Of a stretch of 64,000 bases of DNA, positions 7,288 to 16,900 are shown in pieces; within the stretch, counting starts at the first letter, position 1; each line of letters begins with the position of its first letter. The stretch is from Haloglomus halophilum. GTDB lineage: Archaea > Halobacteriota > Halobacteria > Halobacteriales > Haloarculaceae. Both the position numbers and the translations under genes were made by a program. The DNA lies in NCBI RefSeq assembly GCF_024298885.1, contig NZ_CP101168.1:1-64000 (forward strand). Reading direction: 5' to 3'. The notes below the pieces were generated by a model, which saw nothing but the letters and a program-made list of their open reading frames with translations, had not been told where the DNA came from and made no database searches.

Positions 7288-8295
7288 ATGGCCACTGGCA
7301 GCGAATCCACCGAACTCACCGTTGCTGCCGTACAGATGGAGGCGCCCGCTGGAGCGGCCGACGCGAATATCGAGCAGGCCGAGCGACTCGCCCGGAACGC
7401 GCTCGAAGCAGGGGCGGACGTCGTCGGACTGCCGGAGTTCTTCACCTCCCGGGTGTTCGTCGACGACGCCGTCGAAGACGCGGTCTTGCCCCCCGACAAC
7501 GACGCCGAGTCGATGCTGGTGTCGTTGGCGACGGAGTACGACGCAGTGGTCGGCGGGTCGATGCTCCGAACGCGGGGTGACGACGTGTACAACACCTACT
7601 GCCTGGCCGGGCCGGACGGGACGATCCAGACCCACGACAAGGACATCCCGACGATGTGGGAGAACGCCTACTACGTCGGTGGTGACGACGACGGTGTCGT
7701 CGAGACGCCCCACGGGACGGCGGGGCTGGCAGTGTGCTGGGAGCTGATCCGCCAGCAGACACTCGACCGGTTGGCCAACCACGCCCAGTACGCGATCACG
7801 GGGAATCACTGGTGGTCACTGCCGGACAACTGGCCCGGTGTCGATCGACTGTTCGGCTCGACCCGACAGTACAACCGGTACCTCTCGGAGAACGCCCCCG
7901 TCGAGTTCGCGCGTGCCCTCCAGATCCCGGTGATCCACGCCAGTCACTGCGGTGAATTCGAGGGCCGGTACCTGCTCTATCCGGGTGACGAACGTGGCCT
8001 CCCGTACCGGACGTCGTTCGTCGGGGCGACGCAGATCGTGGCCGCCGACGGTGAGGTGCTGGCGCGCCGGGAGCTAGACGAGGGCCCCGGCGTGGTGACC
8101 GCGACGATCGAGATCCCGTCGGAGCCCCCTGCGAACCCGCCTGGCCTGGAGTACTCCGGTGATCGCTTCTGGGTGCCGAACCTCACGGCGTTCCACCGGC
8201 TGTACTGGGCCCAACAGAACGCTTGTGGGACCGCGTACTACGAGCGGAACAAGGAGCGGTACCTGCCCGAGACGGTGCCCGTCGTGGAGAACTGA
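7288..8295 (+). CDS. nitrilase-superfamily carbon-nitrogen hydrolase
   Basis: A 335-aa cytosolic hydrolase of nitriles, amides or carbamoyl compounds. The catalytic triad of the superfamily is visible: E50 in GLPEFF, K118 in HDKDIPTMWE and nucleophile C150 in AVCWE. The length matches the family. The ATG at 7288 begins the typical first strand (LTVAAVQME). It has no operon partner; the upstream thiolase fragment suggests a relic of a metabolic cluster. The exact substrate cannot be read from sequence. Confidence 0.85.
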   Translation: MATGSESTELTVAAVQMEAPAGAADANIEQAERLARNALEAGADVVGLPEFFTSRVFVDDAVEDAVLPPDNDAESMLVSLATEYDAVVGGSMLRTRGDDVYNTYCLAGPDGTIQTHDKDIPTMWENAYYVGGDDDGVVETPHGTAGLAVCWELIRQQTLDRLANHAQYAITGNHWWSLPDNWPGVDRLFGSTRQYNRYLSENAPVEFARALQIPVIHASHCGEFEGRYLLYPGDERGLPYRTSFVGATQIVAADGEVLARRELDEGPGVVTATIEIPSEPPANPPGLEYSGDRFWVPNLTAFHRLYWAQQNACGTAYYERNKERYLPETVPVVEN

Positions 8296-8322
8296 GCGTC
8301 GCTTCGGTCATCGACTCGAATC

Positions 8323-8574
8323 GTGATCGACGACGCGGTTCGGGAGCACGTCCGGATTCCACCCGATCGACTCCCGGCCGGTGACCATATCGAGGTCCTC
8401 CTCGAGAAGTATCGGAACGCGACCGAGCGCGGCGATTCCCTGGAGACGGAGTTCGAACGACGGGAGGATCAGATCGACGAGCTGGAGGGGGAGCTCGCCG
8501 AGGCCCGGACCACCGACGACACCCAGAGTCGGACAGAGAAGCGACACACACCAGGTAGCCTTACACGGTACTAG
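8323..8574 (+). CDS. small coiled-coil protein
   Basis: An 83-aa frame from GTG 8323, starting 27 bp after the nitrilase stop. Residues about 20-65 are a charged heptad-like helix (LLEKYRNATERGDSLETEFE and onward) rich in Glu and Arg, likely a coiled coil. Codon use is halophile-like. No family recognised; the non-ATG start lowers confidence. Confidence 0.45.
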   Translation: MIDDAVREHVRIPPDRLPAGDHIEVLLEKYRNATERGDSLETEFERREDQIDELEGELAEARTTDDTQSRTEKRHTPGSLTRY

Positions 8575-8692
8575 GAGAAAGCCGGTTCCGGAGGGCCGAG
8601 GTAGGGAGTTTGCGGTTGTTACCCGCTCCGGACGGTGCTATTCGTGCGATTCGGCCACGAAGAAAGAGAACTCCCGAAGGGGGTCGCTCCCC

Positions 8693-8839
8693 TTAGCTGT
8701 ACTTCACGGCCGCAAGCACGACCGCGCCGCCGACGACCGCGCCGCCGACGCCAGCCGTCGCGACTGCCGCGCCGCCTGCGATTTCAACCGTGCCGATGCT
8801 CCCGACGACCGAGGCCGAACTGATTTCGATTACTGCCAT
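8693..8839 (-). CDS. 48-aa single-span membrane protein
   Basis: A very short protein that is almost entirely Ala, Gly, Val and Ile with one transmembrane segment (residues about 15-45) and a short KYS tail. It is the last gene of a minus-strand operon and begins 2 bp after the stop of the zinc-ribbon gene before it. Similar mini-membrane proteins occur in haloarchaeal viruses and plasmids; function unknown. Confidence 0.6.
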   Translation of the reverse strand: MAVIEISSASVVGSIGTVEIAGGAAVATAGVGGAVVGGAVVLAAVKYS

Positions 8840-8841
8840 TG

Positions 8842-9255
8842 TTACTTGTTGATGTAGAGCCGCTGAACCTCGTCGTTGCAGTACGGACACCCGTCCGAGG
8901 TGACGTACGAGTGGACTCCGCCGCAGAGGGAGCAGCGCTCCACCGAGCCCGATAGCTTGGCGTCGTGATCCTCCCGCTCGTCCTCCATGTCGATGATCGT
9001 GTGGGCCGCGTCCCCGCGGATGACGAACGCCAGCGGGTACTCCACCTCCGCCGGCCAGTAAGTTCTGACCTCGTCGGCGGTGAAAACCCGGTCTCCCGAC
9101 GGGTAGAACCACGTGCCGGCCGGGTCGGCCAGCCGGAAGATGCGCTTCGAGGAGCATCCCGACGGTGCGCGGTCGAGGACACGACGGCGAAGATGGCCGT
9201 CCATGTAGTAGCCGTCGACGTACGTCGGGTGCGATGCGGACGCGCCGACGCTCAT
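8842..9255 (-). CDS. zinc-ribbon protein of a four-gene operon
   Basis: A 137-aa protein. Near its C-terminus are CSLCGG and CPYC, a classical zinc ribbon. The N-terminal 90 residues contain a compact basic/aromatic domain (YVDGYYMDGHLRRRVL, TWFYPSGDRVFTADEV). The ATG at 9255 overlaps the stop of the upstream 39-aa gene as ATGA. Unrecognised family. Its company suggests a plasmid- or provirus-type accessory module. Confidence 0.65.
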   Translation of the reverse strand: MSVGASASHPTYVDGYYMDGHLRRRVLDRAPSGCSSKRIFRLADPAGTWFYPSGDRVFTADEVRTYWPAEVEYPLAFVIRGDAAHTIIDMEDEREDHDAKLSGSVERCSLCGGVHSYVTSDGCPYCNDEVQRLYINK

Positions 9256-9371
9256 CGGTCGAACTCCACGTCGACATCGAGGTTGACATCCAGTTCGACG
9301 TTCTCGGCGGCGGCAGCCAGCGCACCCGCGAGTGCGCCGAGCGACGACGCTTCGGACTCGTCTTCGGTCAT
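9252..9371 (-). CDS. 39-aa acidic mini-protein
   Basis: A tiny frame overlapping both neighbours as ATGA (start at 9369-9371, stop at 9252-9254), which strongly suggests translational coupling. The product has an Ala-rich helix (SLGALAGALAAAAENV) followed by an alternating Asp-Val-Asn strand. No family recognised. Confidence 0.55.
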   Translation of the reverse strand: MTEDESEASSLGALAGALAAAAENVELDVNLDVDVEFDR

Positions 9372-9652
9372 GCGTCGTCCTCCGGCTGGTTCTTGCTCTT
9401 CTCCTCGGCCGGGAGATACAGGTCCGGGGTCTCGCCGTCGCTCCGGTCCTCGGGACTGTACTCCTCCGGGCGCTCGCCCGCGGGCCAGATGGCCGGGCGT
9501 GTGTCGGTCGGGATCTTGCGCGGCGACACCGAATCCTCCTCGTCTGTAGCCTGTTCTTCCTCGGGGACCGTACGCAGCTCGGCTGCGCGATCCTCGTTCT
9601 GCCGTTCGAGCGACAATCCTTTGTCGCCCTTTCGCGTATCGTTTGGTGCCAT
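9368..9652 (-). CDS. acidic, probably disordered protein, first gene of the operon
   Basis: A 94-aa protein rich in Glu, Asp, Pro and Arg with no predicted fold. The ATG at 9652 (MAPNDTRKGDKG) is preferred over upstream starts. A TATA-like stretch near 9735-9745 and a stable hairpin at 9671-9692 lie in the leader. It is coupled to the next gene through ATGA. Function unknown. Confidence 0.6.
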   Translation of the reverse strand: MAPNDTRKGDKGLSLERQNEDRAAELRTVPEEEQATDEEDSVSPRKIPTDTRPAIWPAGERPEEYSPEDRSDGETPDLYLPAEEKSKNQPEDDA

Positions 9653-9670
9653 AGCGGGTTTCCGCGACCT

Positions 9671-9692
9671 GGGGCCCGCCCAAACGGGCCCC
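9671..9692. promoter_or_regulatory. GC-rich hairpin in the leader of the minus-strand operon
   Basis: GGGGCCCG (9671-9678) and CGGGCCCC (9685-9692) form a perfect 8-bp stem with the loop CCCAAA, 19 bp upstream of the operon start. Flanking GCGACCT (9664-9670) and AGGTCGC (9710-9716) can extend the structure. It could modulate translation or transcription of the operon. Confidence 0.45.
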
Positions 9693-9841
9693 CCGGCACC
9701 GCACCGGAGAGGTCGCAGTATGTGCAAATGAACCTGGATACATAAATGTGGGTGATGGTTATACTGTCCACAGAAGTCTCGAAGGTCCATTTCCCGCAAG
9801 AACTATCCCATCGTCGCGCATGAAGTAATACCGTATACATC

Positions 9842-11089
9842 ATGCCGTCGACGAGCTTCAGACTCGGATCGGAGTTGAAACGGGCGATAAAGGACAGTCG
9901 CCACAGCATCAGCCAACTGGCGCGAGGGGGGCTCGAGCAGGTGGCGGTCGACGAGTACGTCTCTGCGTGCTGGTTGTGTGGCGGGGCTATCTACCCCGAC
10001 CGCGGGATGTGGATAGACCGGAGGCGCTTCGAGGAGGAGATCGCGGGCGGGAGCGTAGCGTTCCCCCCGGATGACCGGATGCGTCGCACCCACCACGAAC
10101 TCGTCCGCGACACGAAGGAACGAGGTGGACCCACCACCGGGGCGACCGAGTACTACGACTTCGTCGCCGAGTGGCTCGCACTTCCGGACGCTCCAGTCGA
10201 CGTGTGCCAGGGGTGCAAAGACGTGCTCCGGGACGTCCGGGAGCGGAACATTGATCCCGTCGAGATTCCCGTCCCTTTCCTGTTCCGAGAAGCCGAGGGA
10301 CGAGGCCGTGGGGCGACGAACTGGATCGAGCACGAGATGCGTCCCCCACCGCGAGCCTCGTACGCCGCACAGGCGGCGGCCATCTACTGGGCGGAGTCCC
10401 TGGGATTCCAGCTCCGGGACGGGAAGGACGGCTTCTGGTGGGTAGCCCGAGACCGAGCGTACCGGCTCTTCCCCGACGCTGCCCCTGTCTGGGTCGAAGT
10501 AGCCCTCCGGAGCAACGCCTACCGGATGGGATGGGGAGAACCACCCATTCCCGTCTTCCGGTGGAGCGTGGACGCTGCCGACGAGATGCGAGCGATAGCG
10601 TCTCTCGACGAGTTCGACGATCACCCACCTGGGTTGCACCCCGAAGACGCAGAGTACTTTGGGCTGGATGACGGCGCGGACGAACGGGGATTCGGAGACC
10701 GAGATCACTGTGTAGCGTGCGGCACAGCAGAACAGGGAAGACACGACTACTGTAACGCCTGTTTCTACGCGTCGCACTCGTGCTCGGCGTGCGGAGAGGA
10801 AGACACCGTGTTCCCGGCGCTGGTGGTGGACTCCGAGAGTGATGGGGCCGAGCTCCTCGTAGAGCCGGGGACGCTTCAGGATCGAGCGCAGCAGAACCAC
10901 CCGCGACACGCGGAGAGTTGGCAGGCTGAAGATCACACCGACCGGCCCCGTCTCCGAGATGCCAATCTTGTCCTCCGCTGCCGGAACTGCGGTGAAGTCG
11001 AGAGTTCTGACTTCTACGCCGAGGAGGCATCTGAGGTATACAAGTCGATATTCGAAGAGCTGGAGCCGCTCCTCCCCATCCAGGTGTAA
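9842..11089 (+). CDS. 415-aa protein with several zinc knuckles, unknown function
   Basis: An acidic cytosolic protein divergent from the four-gene operon. Cysteine pairs appear as CWLCG (about residue 43), CQGC (about 122), CVACG and CNAC (about 295-310), CSACG (about 317) and CRNCG (about 380), so it may bind three zinc ions. The first 25 residues (MPSTSFRLGSELKRAIKDSR) resemble a short RHH-type DNA-binding start. Between the clusters is a region rich in Trp and Tyr. No enzyme motif is visible. It is possibly a DNA- or RNA-binding scaffold next to the nucleic-acid island. Confidence 0.6.
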   Translation: MPSTSFRLGSELKRAIKDSRHSISQLARGGLEQVAVDEYVSACWLCGGAIYPDRGMWIDRRRFEEEIAGGSVAFPPDDRMRRTHHELVRDTKERGGPTTGATEYYDFVAEWLALPDAPVDVCQGCKDVLRDVRERNIDPVEIPVPFLFREAEGRGRGATNWIEHEMRPPPRASYAAQAAAIYWAESLGFQLRDGKDGFWWVARDRAYRLFPDAAPVWVEVALRSNAYRMGWGEPPIPVFRWSVDAADEMRAIASLDEFDDHPPGLHPEDAEYFGLDDGADERGFGDRDHCVACGTAEQGRHDYCNACFYASHSCSACGEEDTVFPALVVDSESDGAELLVEPGTLQDRAQQNHPRHAESWQAEDHTDRPRLRDANLVLRCRNCGEVESSDFYAEEASEVYKSIFEELEPLLPIQV

Positions 11090-11554
11090 TCATGGCACGA
11101 TTTATGGACCACGGAGTGCACCCGCTCACGCCCGTTCCGATAGTCACCTACTGTTGGAAGTGGAGTCGCTAGCGCCCCTCTACCCACCGTGCTCGTTGGG
11201 TAGCGTCACCGCGATCGCCACAGCCCGACGTGTTCGGGGACTGTCGTACCTCTTTGTAGCATCCGGCGTACTGTGTCGTCAACGGCGGACCGAGGCGTGT
11301 CATCCGTCGTGGCTCCCCGGCCCGTGTCGCAACGATGGGACGACCGGCCGGCACTGAGTTAGTCGTCCGCGTCGGCGGCGCGAGCACGAGCTCGGGAGCC
11401 GGGCCAGGATTTGGACCCGTCGTTGCAGTGGTGGCACTCGCCCTCGTACTGTGTGTCCGCCGACTCCGCCGCTGAGCCGTTCGGCCTGACTACTTTCACT
11501 ACGTTACACCAATATTCATGGCCTACGGAGCGGCAGATTGCGTCAGTCGGGACC
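11090..11554. other. intergenic region upstream of the MCM-nuclease gene
   Basis: No supported gene. A minus-strand frame between about 11362 and 11560 contains CHHC and ends in an Arg/Ala/Asp tail (ARARAADADD) and could be a small gene or remnant, but its start would overlap the next gene. Nothing else is recognisable. Confidence 0.4.
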
Positions 11555-13048
11555 ATGGACGCTCCACACTCGAACGAAATCATCACGCGATTTCAGAAAT
11601 TCTACGAGTCCTACTGCGGCGATGACATAGAGACCCTCGCACAATCATATCCGGAAGGCGGGAAGTCCCTGTATCTCGATTGGGAGGACCTCTACCGATT
11701 CGACCACGACATGGCGGAGGACTACATCACCCATCCAGGCCGGATGCGTGACTACGCTGAGCAGGCACTCACGGGGCTTGAGCTACCTGACGAGGAGGAC
11801 GTGCTGTTCACGGACGTGAATGTCCGAGCGACGAATCCTCCTGTGACCACCGAGATCTCTGAGCTGTCCGTTCGGCATCAGGGAAATCTGGTCGCCGTTG
11901 AGGGGACAGTCGTCGACGCCACGAATCCCGAGCCCGAGCTCCAGGAAGCCGCCTTCGAGTGTCAGCGGTGCGCGACACTCTCGTACGTCCCTCAGCGCGG
12001 CGACTTCACCGAACCGCACCAGTGTGAGGGGTGCGAGCTGGAGGGACCATTCAATATCAACTTCGACCAGTCGGAGTTCGTTACTGCACAGACGATTCGA
12101 ATTCGAGAGGGCCCCAGCTACGACGGGACGCCCGCTGACGAACTCGAGATTATCTTCACCGACGACGAACCCACGCAGGTGTACGAAGGAGAGCCAGTAC
12201 GCGTGACGGGGATTCTCAGATTCAAGCAGAAGGAGCAGGACTCGATCCGATTCGGAAAATATCTCGATGGGGTGACCCTCGAGCGAGGAGATGGGCTTGA
12301 GCCGACTGACTGGGGAACCGAGTACCTCGGTATCGAGAAATCATCAGAAAAACTGCCGGGGAACAAGGAGCTGCTCTACGAGTTCGTCGGCCGGAGTCGG
12401 CACATCCTGAATACGCAGGAGCTGGAGTGGGAGCACGAGGTGCGGGAGAAAATCATAGCCCCGTTCCTCCATACGCTGGGCTGGAACGTCTACGACAGTG
12501 AGGTGTCGATCGAGCATACCGGCGACGACTTAGATGCCCGGCCTGACTACGCACTTCTCGATTCAGAGGGGGCGACAGCTGCCATCATTGAGGCGAAAGC
12601 CCTCGGGAAGATTAATCGCGATGCCAAGCACCAGGTCCGAAGTTACATGCGGACGTTCGGAGCCGAGTACGGACTCCTCACAACAGGACAGCGGTACATC
12701 ATCTTCCGCGCAGTCGATGACGACGACCCGACCGAAGTCGAGGTCGCGGATCTGGTCCTCGAGGAGCTCCTTGCAAGTAGCGTCGTAGATGTCTTCTCCC
12801 GGTACACGATTCGAGGAGCAGCTGCTGATTCGGCTGCATGGTCCGAGGAGCTGGATATCAGCGAGGAACTCCAGAAGGTGGTCAAGGAGACCATCTCCGA
12901 CTTGGAAACGGAGGAAGAGGGTGCCGCGTTTAGTGATATTGTCTCCGATACCGAGTATCACCCTGACGAGGTAGAGGACGCTGTCGAGGCCCTCCTTCAC
13001 GGAGGGCAGGTGTACGAGTCCTCGGACGACGTTTTGAGGACGATTTGA
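11555..13048 (+). CDS. MCM-like protein with PD-(D/E)XK nuclease in place of the AAA+ motor
   Basis: A 497-aa chimera. Residues 1-250 are an MCM N-terminal domain: helical bundle (FQKFYESYCGDD), OB fold (LVAVEGTVVDATNPEPEL) and a zinc finger with C136, C139, C157 and C160. Residues about 285-400 are not AAA+ but an HsdR-N-like nuclease: EVREKIIAPFLHTLGW, D331 (PDYALLD), E346-A-K348 and Q360. Residues about 430-497 are a winged helix like the MCM C-terminal domain (VEALLHGGQVYESSDDVLRT). The motor is thus swapped for a nuclease while both flanking MCM modules remain. The start ATG 11555 follows a GGGACC context; an upstream extension lacks homology. It heads a helicase/nuclease/Argonaute island. 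It might sit on MCM or fork DNA and cut, as a defence effector or a replication-linked nuclease. Confidence 0.82.
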   Translation: MDAPHSNEIITRFQKFYESYCGDDIETLAQSYPEGGKSLYLDWEDLYRFDHDMAEDYITHPGRMRDYAEQALTGLELPDEEDVLFTDVNVRATNPPVTTEISELSVRHQGNLVAVEGTVVDATNPEPELQEAAFECQRCATLSYVPQRGDFTEPHQCEGCELEGPFNINFDQSEFVTAQTIRIREGPSYDGTPADELEIIFTDDEPTQVYEGEPVRVTGILRFKQKEQDSIRFGKYLDGVTLERGDGLEPTDWGTEYLGIEKSSEKLPGNKELLYEFVGRSRHILNTQELEWEHEVREKIIAPFLHTLGWNVYDSEVSIEHTGDDLDARPDYALLDSEGATAAIIEAKALGKINRDAKHQVRSYMRTFGAEYGLLTTGQRYIIFRAVDDDDPTEVEVADLVLEELLASSVVDVFSRYTIRGAAADSAAWSEELDISEELQKVVKETISDLETEEEGAAFSDIVSDTEYHPDEVEDAVEALLHGGQVYESSDDVLRTI

Positions 13049-13931
13049 TTTCGGTTCGAACTTCGAGTCTGTGCACCGACTGACGGATAGGCTACTTGCT
13101 TCTCCCCCGTCGGACAAGTTCGCCGAAAACAATTCCACTACCGTTCCCAGACTCGCCTGGGAGGCTCTGTGGCTGCTCCCGTTGCGGGTCCCACACTGGC
13201 GAGCACACATGCAGGCTACATTATTTCCACCTGAAAGCAGTAACAGGCCGAAGTCAGTTGCGCCGAAATTCACCACACTCAGCACAGGTCAACCCCCGCT
13301 GGGGGTATCGTGGAGAAACCCGATAGGGGGCGAGTCTGCTTCGCGAGCCCGATTGCCCGGTTACGAGTCAACTGGATGGGCCAGCTTCCGATGAGCCAGC
13401 GATGCGGAGAACCAAACTCCGAACGCTCTCTTCGGGCACCACCACGGTCTAGTCGAGACTTCTAGCTCGCGAAGCACACTCGATACCACCCACCCTTCGG
13501 TATGTTTTCCAGCTTCACTCCCTACGGGCGTCGTCTCTTCGAGTGGGGCGTGGGAGGAGTGGTAGCTCTCGCTGGCCAGACAGTTCTGTATGTTGGCCCC
13601 CATCAAATGGCGTGGGCAGGACATCGGACATGGGACAAACATCTGCTGAAGACACAAGCATGCGAGGGGCTAGTTGCAAAGGGCGTGGGAGTCGTCCTCC
13701 TTCGAGGCAGGTAGCAGGTGGGAGAGCAGCTCAGCGTGAGAGCTCCTCAGTGCTTGATTTCCACTTTCACCGAGCCCGCGACACGTTCTTACCGAGTGGT
13801 CCAGTTGTTGGGAGACATGCAGATGGGGATTCAACGGCGGCCACGCCGGCCGGGGGGCCGATCACGCCAGCAGGCCCGCACACGGACCCAAGCGCGGAGG
13901 GGTTGTCGACAACTCGGAGGGAGTCGAAACC
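13049..13931. other. 880-bp gap without a supported gene
   Basis: Short frames exist on both strands, but none has convincing start signals, coupling or family resemblance. The segment is less GC-rich than the flanking genes. It probably contains the promoter of the large nuclease-helicase and may hold decayed sequence. Confidence 0.4.
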
Positions 13932-16900
13932 GTGTCTAGCTACTCGCCCGACGAACGGACACCGCCACGACAGGCGGTCGACCGACAGGAAACCACAGCC
14001 ACGTCGGGAGGCAATCGACTCATTACGCCCGCCCGCATTGGCGAGTTCATCGGCTTCGAGCAGTGCCCGCGCTACTTCAAGCACGCTGTCGACGAGGTGA
14101 ACAGGGGAGTCCACTTCGACGCCGCCGAGTTCAAAGAGGCGTTCCAGCCGCTGAACATCCTGCTGACGAAGGCTGGTGAAGAGTTCGAGACGGCGGTCTG
14201 TGAGGACCTTGCTGCCGACGCACGCCAACTCATCGACTGCCACCATCCAGACGACGACCCGTTCGTCGACGACCACGGCCCACTGCTCGACGCCATCGCG
14301 ACCGCTCTCGACGGAGCGCCGGCCCCGGAGACGCCGACGCTCCTCTACCAGACCGGCTTGAAGGGAACAATCGGTGACTGGGCGGTCGCCGGCAACGCCG
14401 ATCTCATCCTCGTCTGGAGCACCGCCGAAGGTGCCAAAGTCCGAGTCATCGACGTGAAGAGCGCCCAGGAAGAGAAATCATACCACCAAATCCAGGCCGC
14501 CACCTACGTCGACCTCGTCCGTGAGGTCCTCAACGATGCTGATGGCGTCGACGCCGACGCGGTCACCTGCGAGGGAGGAATCATCACGCGAGGTGACGAG
14601 CTGTCGCCGGCGACGCCTGAGACCATCCCGTCGTTCGACGTGGACTCGCGCATCATCGACGTGCGGCGACTCCTCGCGGCCGACGGCCCCCTCGTAGAAA
14701 TCGCCGATACCGACCTCGAGAACGTCGAATACCAACTCAGCGACAAGTGCGCCACCTGCCCGTACAACGAAGGGTGCGTCAGTGACGCCTACGAGGAGGG
14801 CAGTCTCAAACTGCTAGGGCTCTCGACAGCCGAGCAGGGGACGCTCCGCGAGGAGTGTGGCATCGAGACCGTCGACGACCTCGCCGACATCGTCCGCCTC
14901 CCCGACGCCGACGAGTGGTATCCGACCGTCTACGACGAGGAGAGTTTCAAAACGCAGGATTACCGGACACTCGAGAGTACGCCCGGACTAGGCGAACGGC
15001 TGCCGACGCTCGTCTATCGGGCGAAGGCGCTGGCCGACTGGCTCTCACCCGACGAGGAAGGCGTCTTCGACAACCACCTCTCGGCCCCCTGGATACCGAG
15101 CACCGGCCGCTGCCCGCTTCCCGAGGACAACCCACCGGAGGACCTCGCAATCGGACACGACTGGAAGCACGGGTCGATGGTCCGTATCTACCTCAACGTC
15201 CAGCACGACCATCTGAACGACCGGCTGGTCCAGCTCAGCGCGCGCGTCACGGCGACCGAGAGCGAAACTGAAGCCCAACGGCTGTCGGTGCTCGCGTCGG
15301 ACATCGCGGACACACCGGGCGAATCAGACGGCGTCGAGCGGGCGCTCCTCGAGGAGTTCGTTGGTCAGCTGTACGACGGCATCCGTGCCGTGGCCGACGG
15401 CATCGACCTCAGCGGCTACGACCAGGCGGGGCCGCCGCTACACTTCTACGTCTATGGCGGTTCGGAGCAGACCGCTCTGTTCGATGCGTTCGACCGGCAC
15501 TCCTCCCGGCGCATCGCCTCGTTCCAGTCGCTTCTCGAGGGTAAGCCCGGCCACGACAGCCCGATGGTCTCACAGCTCCGACCGACCATCAAGACGCATA
15601 CAGCGGTTCCGGACTCCTCGCCGGGCCTCCTACCCGCCTACGACCTTCTCTGGCCACGCGGTGAGGACACCTACCAGAAGTCTCCCGGGACGGAGGCGTG
15701 GTCGTACACACCGGGCGGGAGTGACAGTGCCGAGAGCGATACCGACGCCGAGAGTGTCCACCTCCGCTCGGTGTTCAGCCACCGGCTGTTCGGCTACCGG
15801 ACAGCGCTCCAGCGGACGGCCGGCCCGGGCGGGGCGGTCAGCCCGGACAGGCTCGACTTCCGCGACGGTGTGCCCACGCGGATTCGCCACGGCGCCGAGG
15901 TGCCGCTCGGTTATCTCTGGGCGGCCATCGGCCACATCGATGACGAGTGGGTTGAACAGGTCGAGGCGGAGTACGAGAACGTCTCCGAGTTCGACCTCGC
16001 CCAGTATCGCTACCACGACGCCGACCGCCAGGCAATCCAGATTTCCGCCGCCGACGTGCGGGCACTCGGGCGGCATCTCTGCGACGCAATGGAACACGTC
16101 GAGCGGGCGCTGGACACGCGAGACGGGGCGCTGAAAAAGAAACCTCGCGAGCTCGACTCTCTCGATCTCGATGAGTTCTCAGCGCCGTCGCTGGCGACCG
16201 CTTGCAAGCACTACCTCTGGATGGAACATACGGCAGCCCGCCGCGAGCAGTACGACGTGTATCGCAAGCTCCCTCCACAGCGGATGCTCAACGGCAAGAC
16301 CATCCCCGTCCGTATCACCGAGGTCGAAGAGGTCGAGAGCGACGAAATCCACGTGGCTGGGCAGATGCAGTTCGAGGAGCCGTTCACGAAGAACGTCGAA
16401 GACATCCGCCGGGCCTGTCGCCTCAAGGGGAGCGATGGAGCATCAGGCGGGTCGTGGCTCGTGGCGAATCCCTACGACTTCGGCCGCGATATGGCACTGG
16501 CTTCGGAACCGTACGAGATCGAGCAGGGCGTCCAGGTCACACTCGAGACGCTCGATATGGAAACGGGTGAGGTAGAGTTCAGCGCGCGGAACTTCTTCGG
16601 TGCGGTGAGTGAGTTCGGCCAGCACCACGACCAGTGGACGACCAACGAGCGCTACGCCACCGACGACAACGACCAGCTGTACTTCGGACCGAACGAGCAG
16701 GTCATTCTCGACCCACAGACGGACAGCATCACGGCCGCCCGGGCGAAGGCCGCGCTGGAACACGCGGAGACGAATGAACTCCACGCCGCACTCGAGGGCA
16801 TCCGCTACAACGAGGATACGGCGCCGCGAGCGACGACACTCAATTCGGACGGTGTGGCAGCGTTCACCGACTGGCTTGAGGACACGGTCGCCCCCGAGAG

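Noticed and set aside
8842-9909. One long minus-strand gene instead of the small operon
   Set aside because: The frame crosses the leader hairpin and is Arg-rich upstream of 9255; the ATGA-coupled small genes explain the region better.
9803-10936. Minus-strand frame opposite the 415-aa zinc protein
   Set aside because: The plus-strand product has ordered cysteine knuckles; the opposite frame has none.
11359-11586. Possible small Cys-containing gene on the minus strand before the MCM-nuclease gene
   Set aside because: It has one CHHC but no proper start and overlaps the next gene's start; left as a note in the gap entry.
13502-13714. 70-codon frame in the 880-bp gap
   Set aside because: No promoter, no coupling and no family resemblance; composition is not acidic as expected for a halophile.
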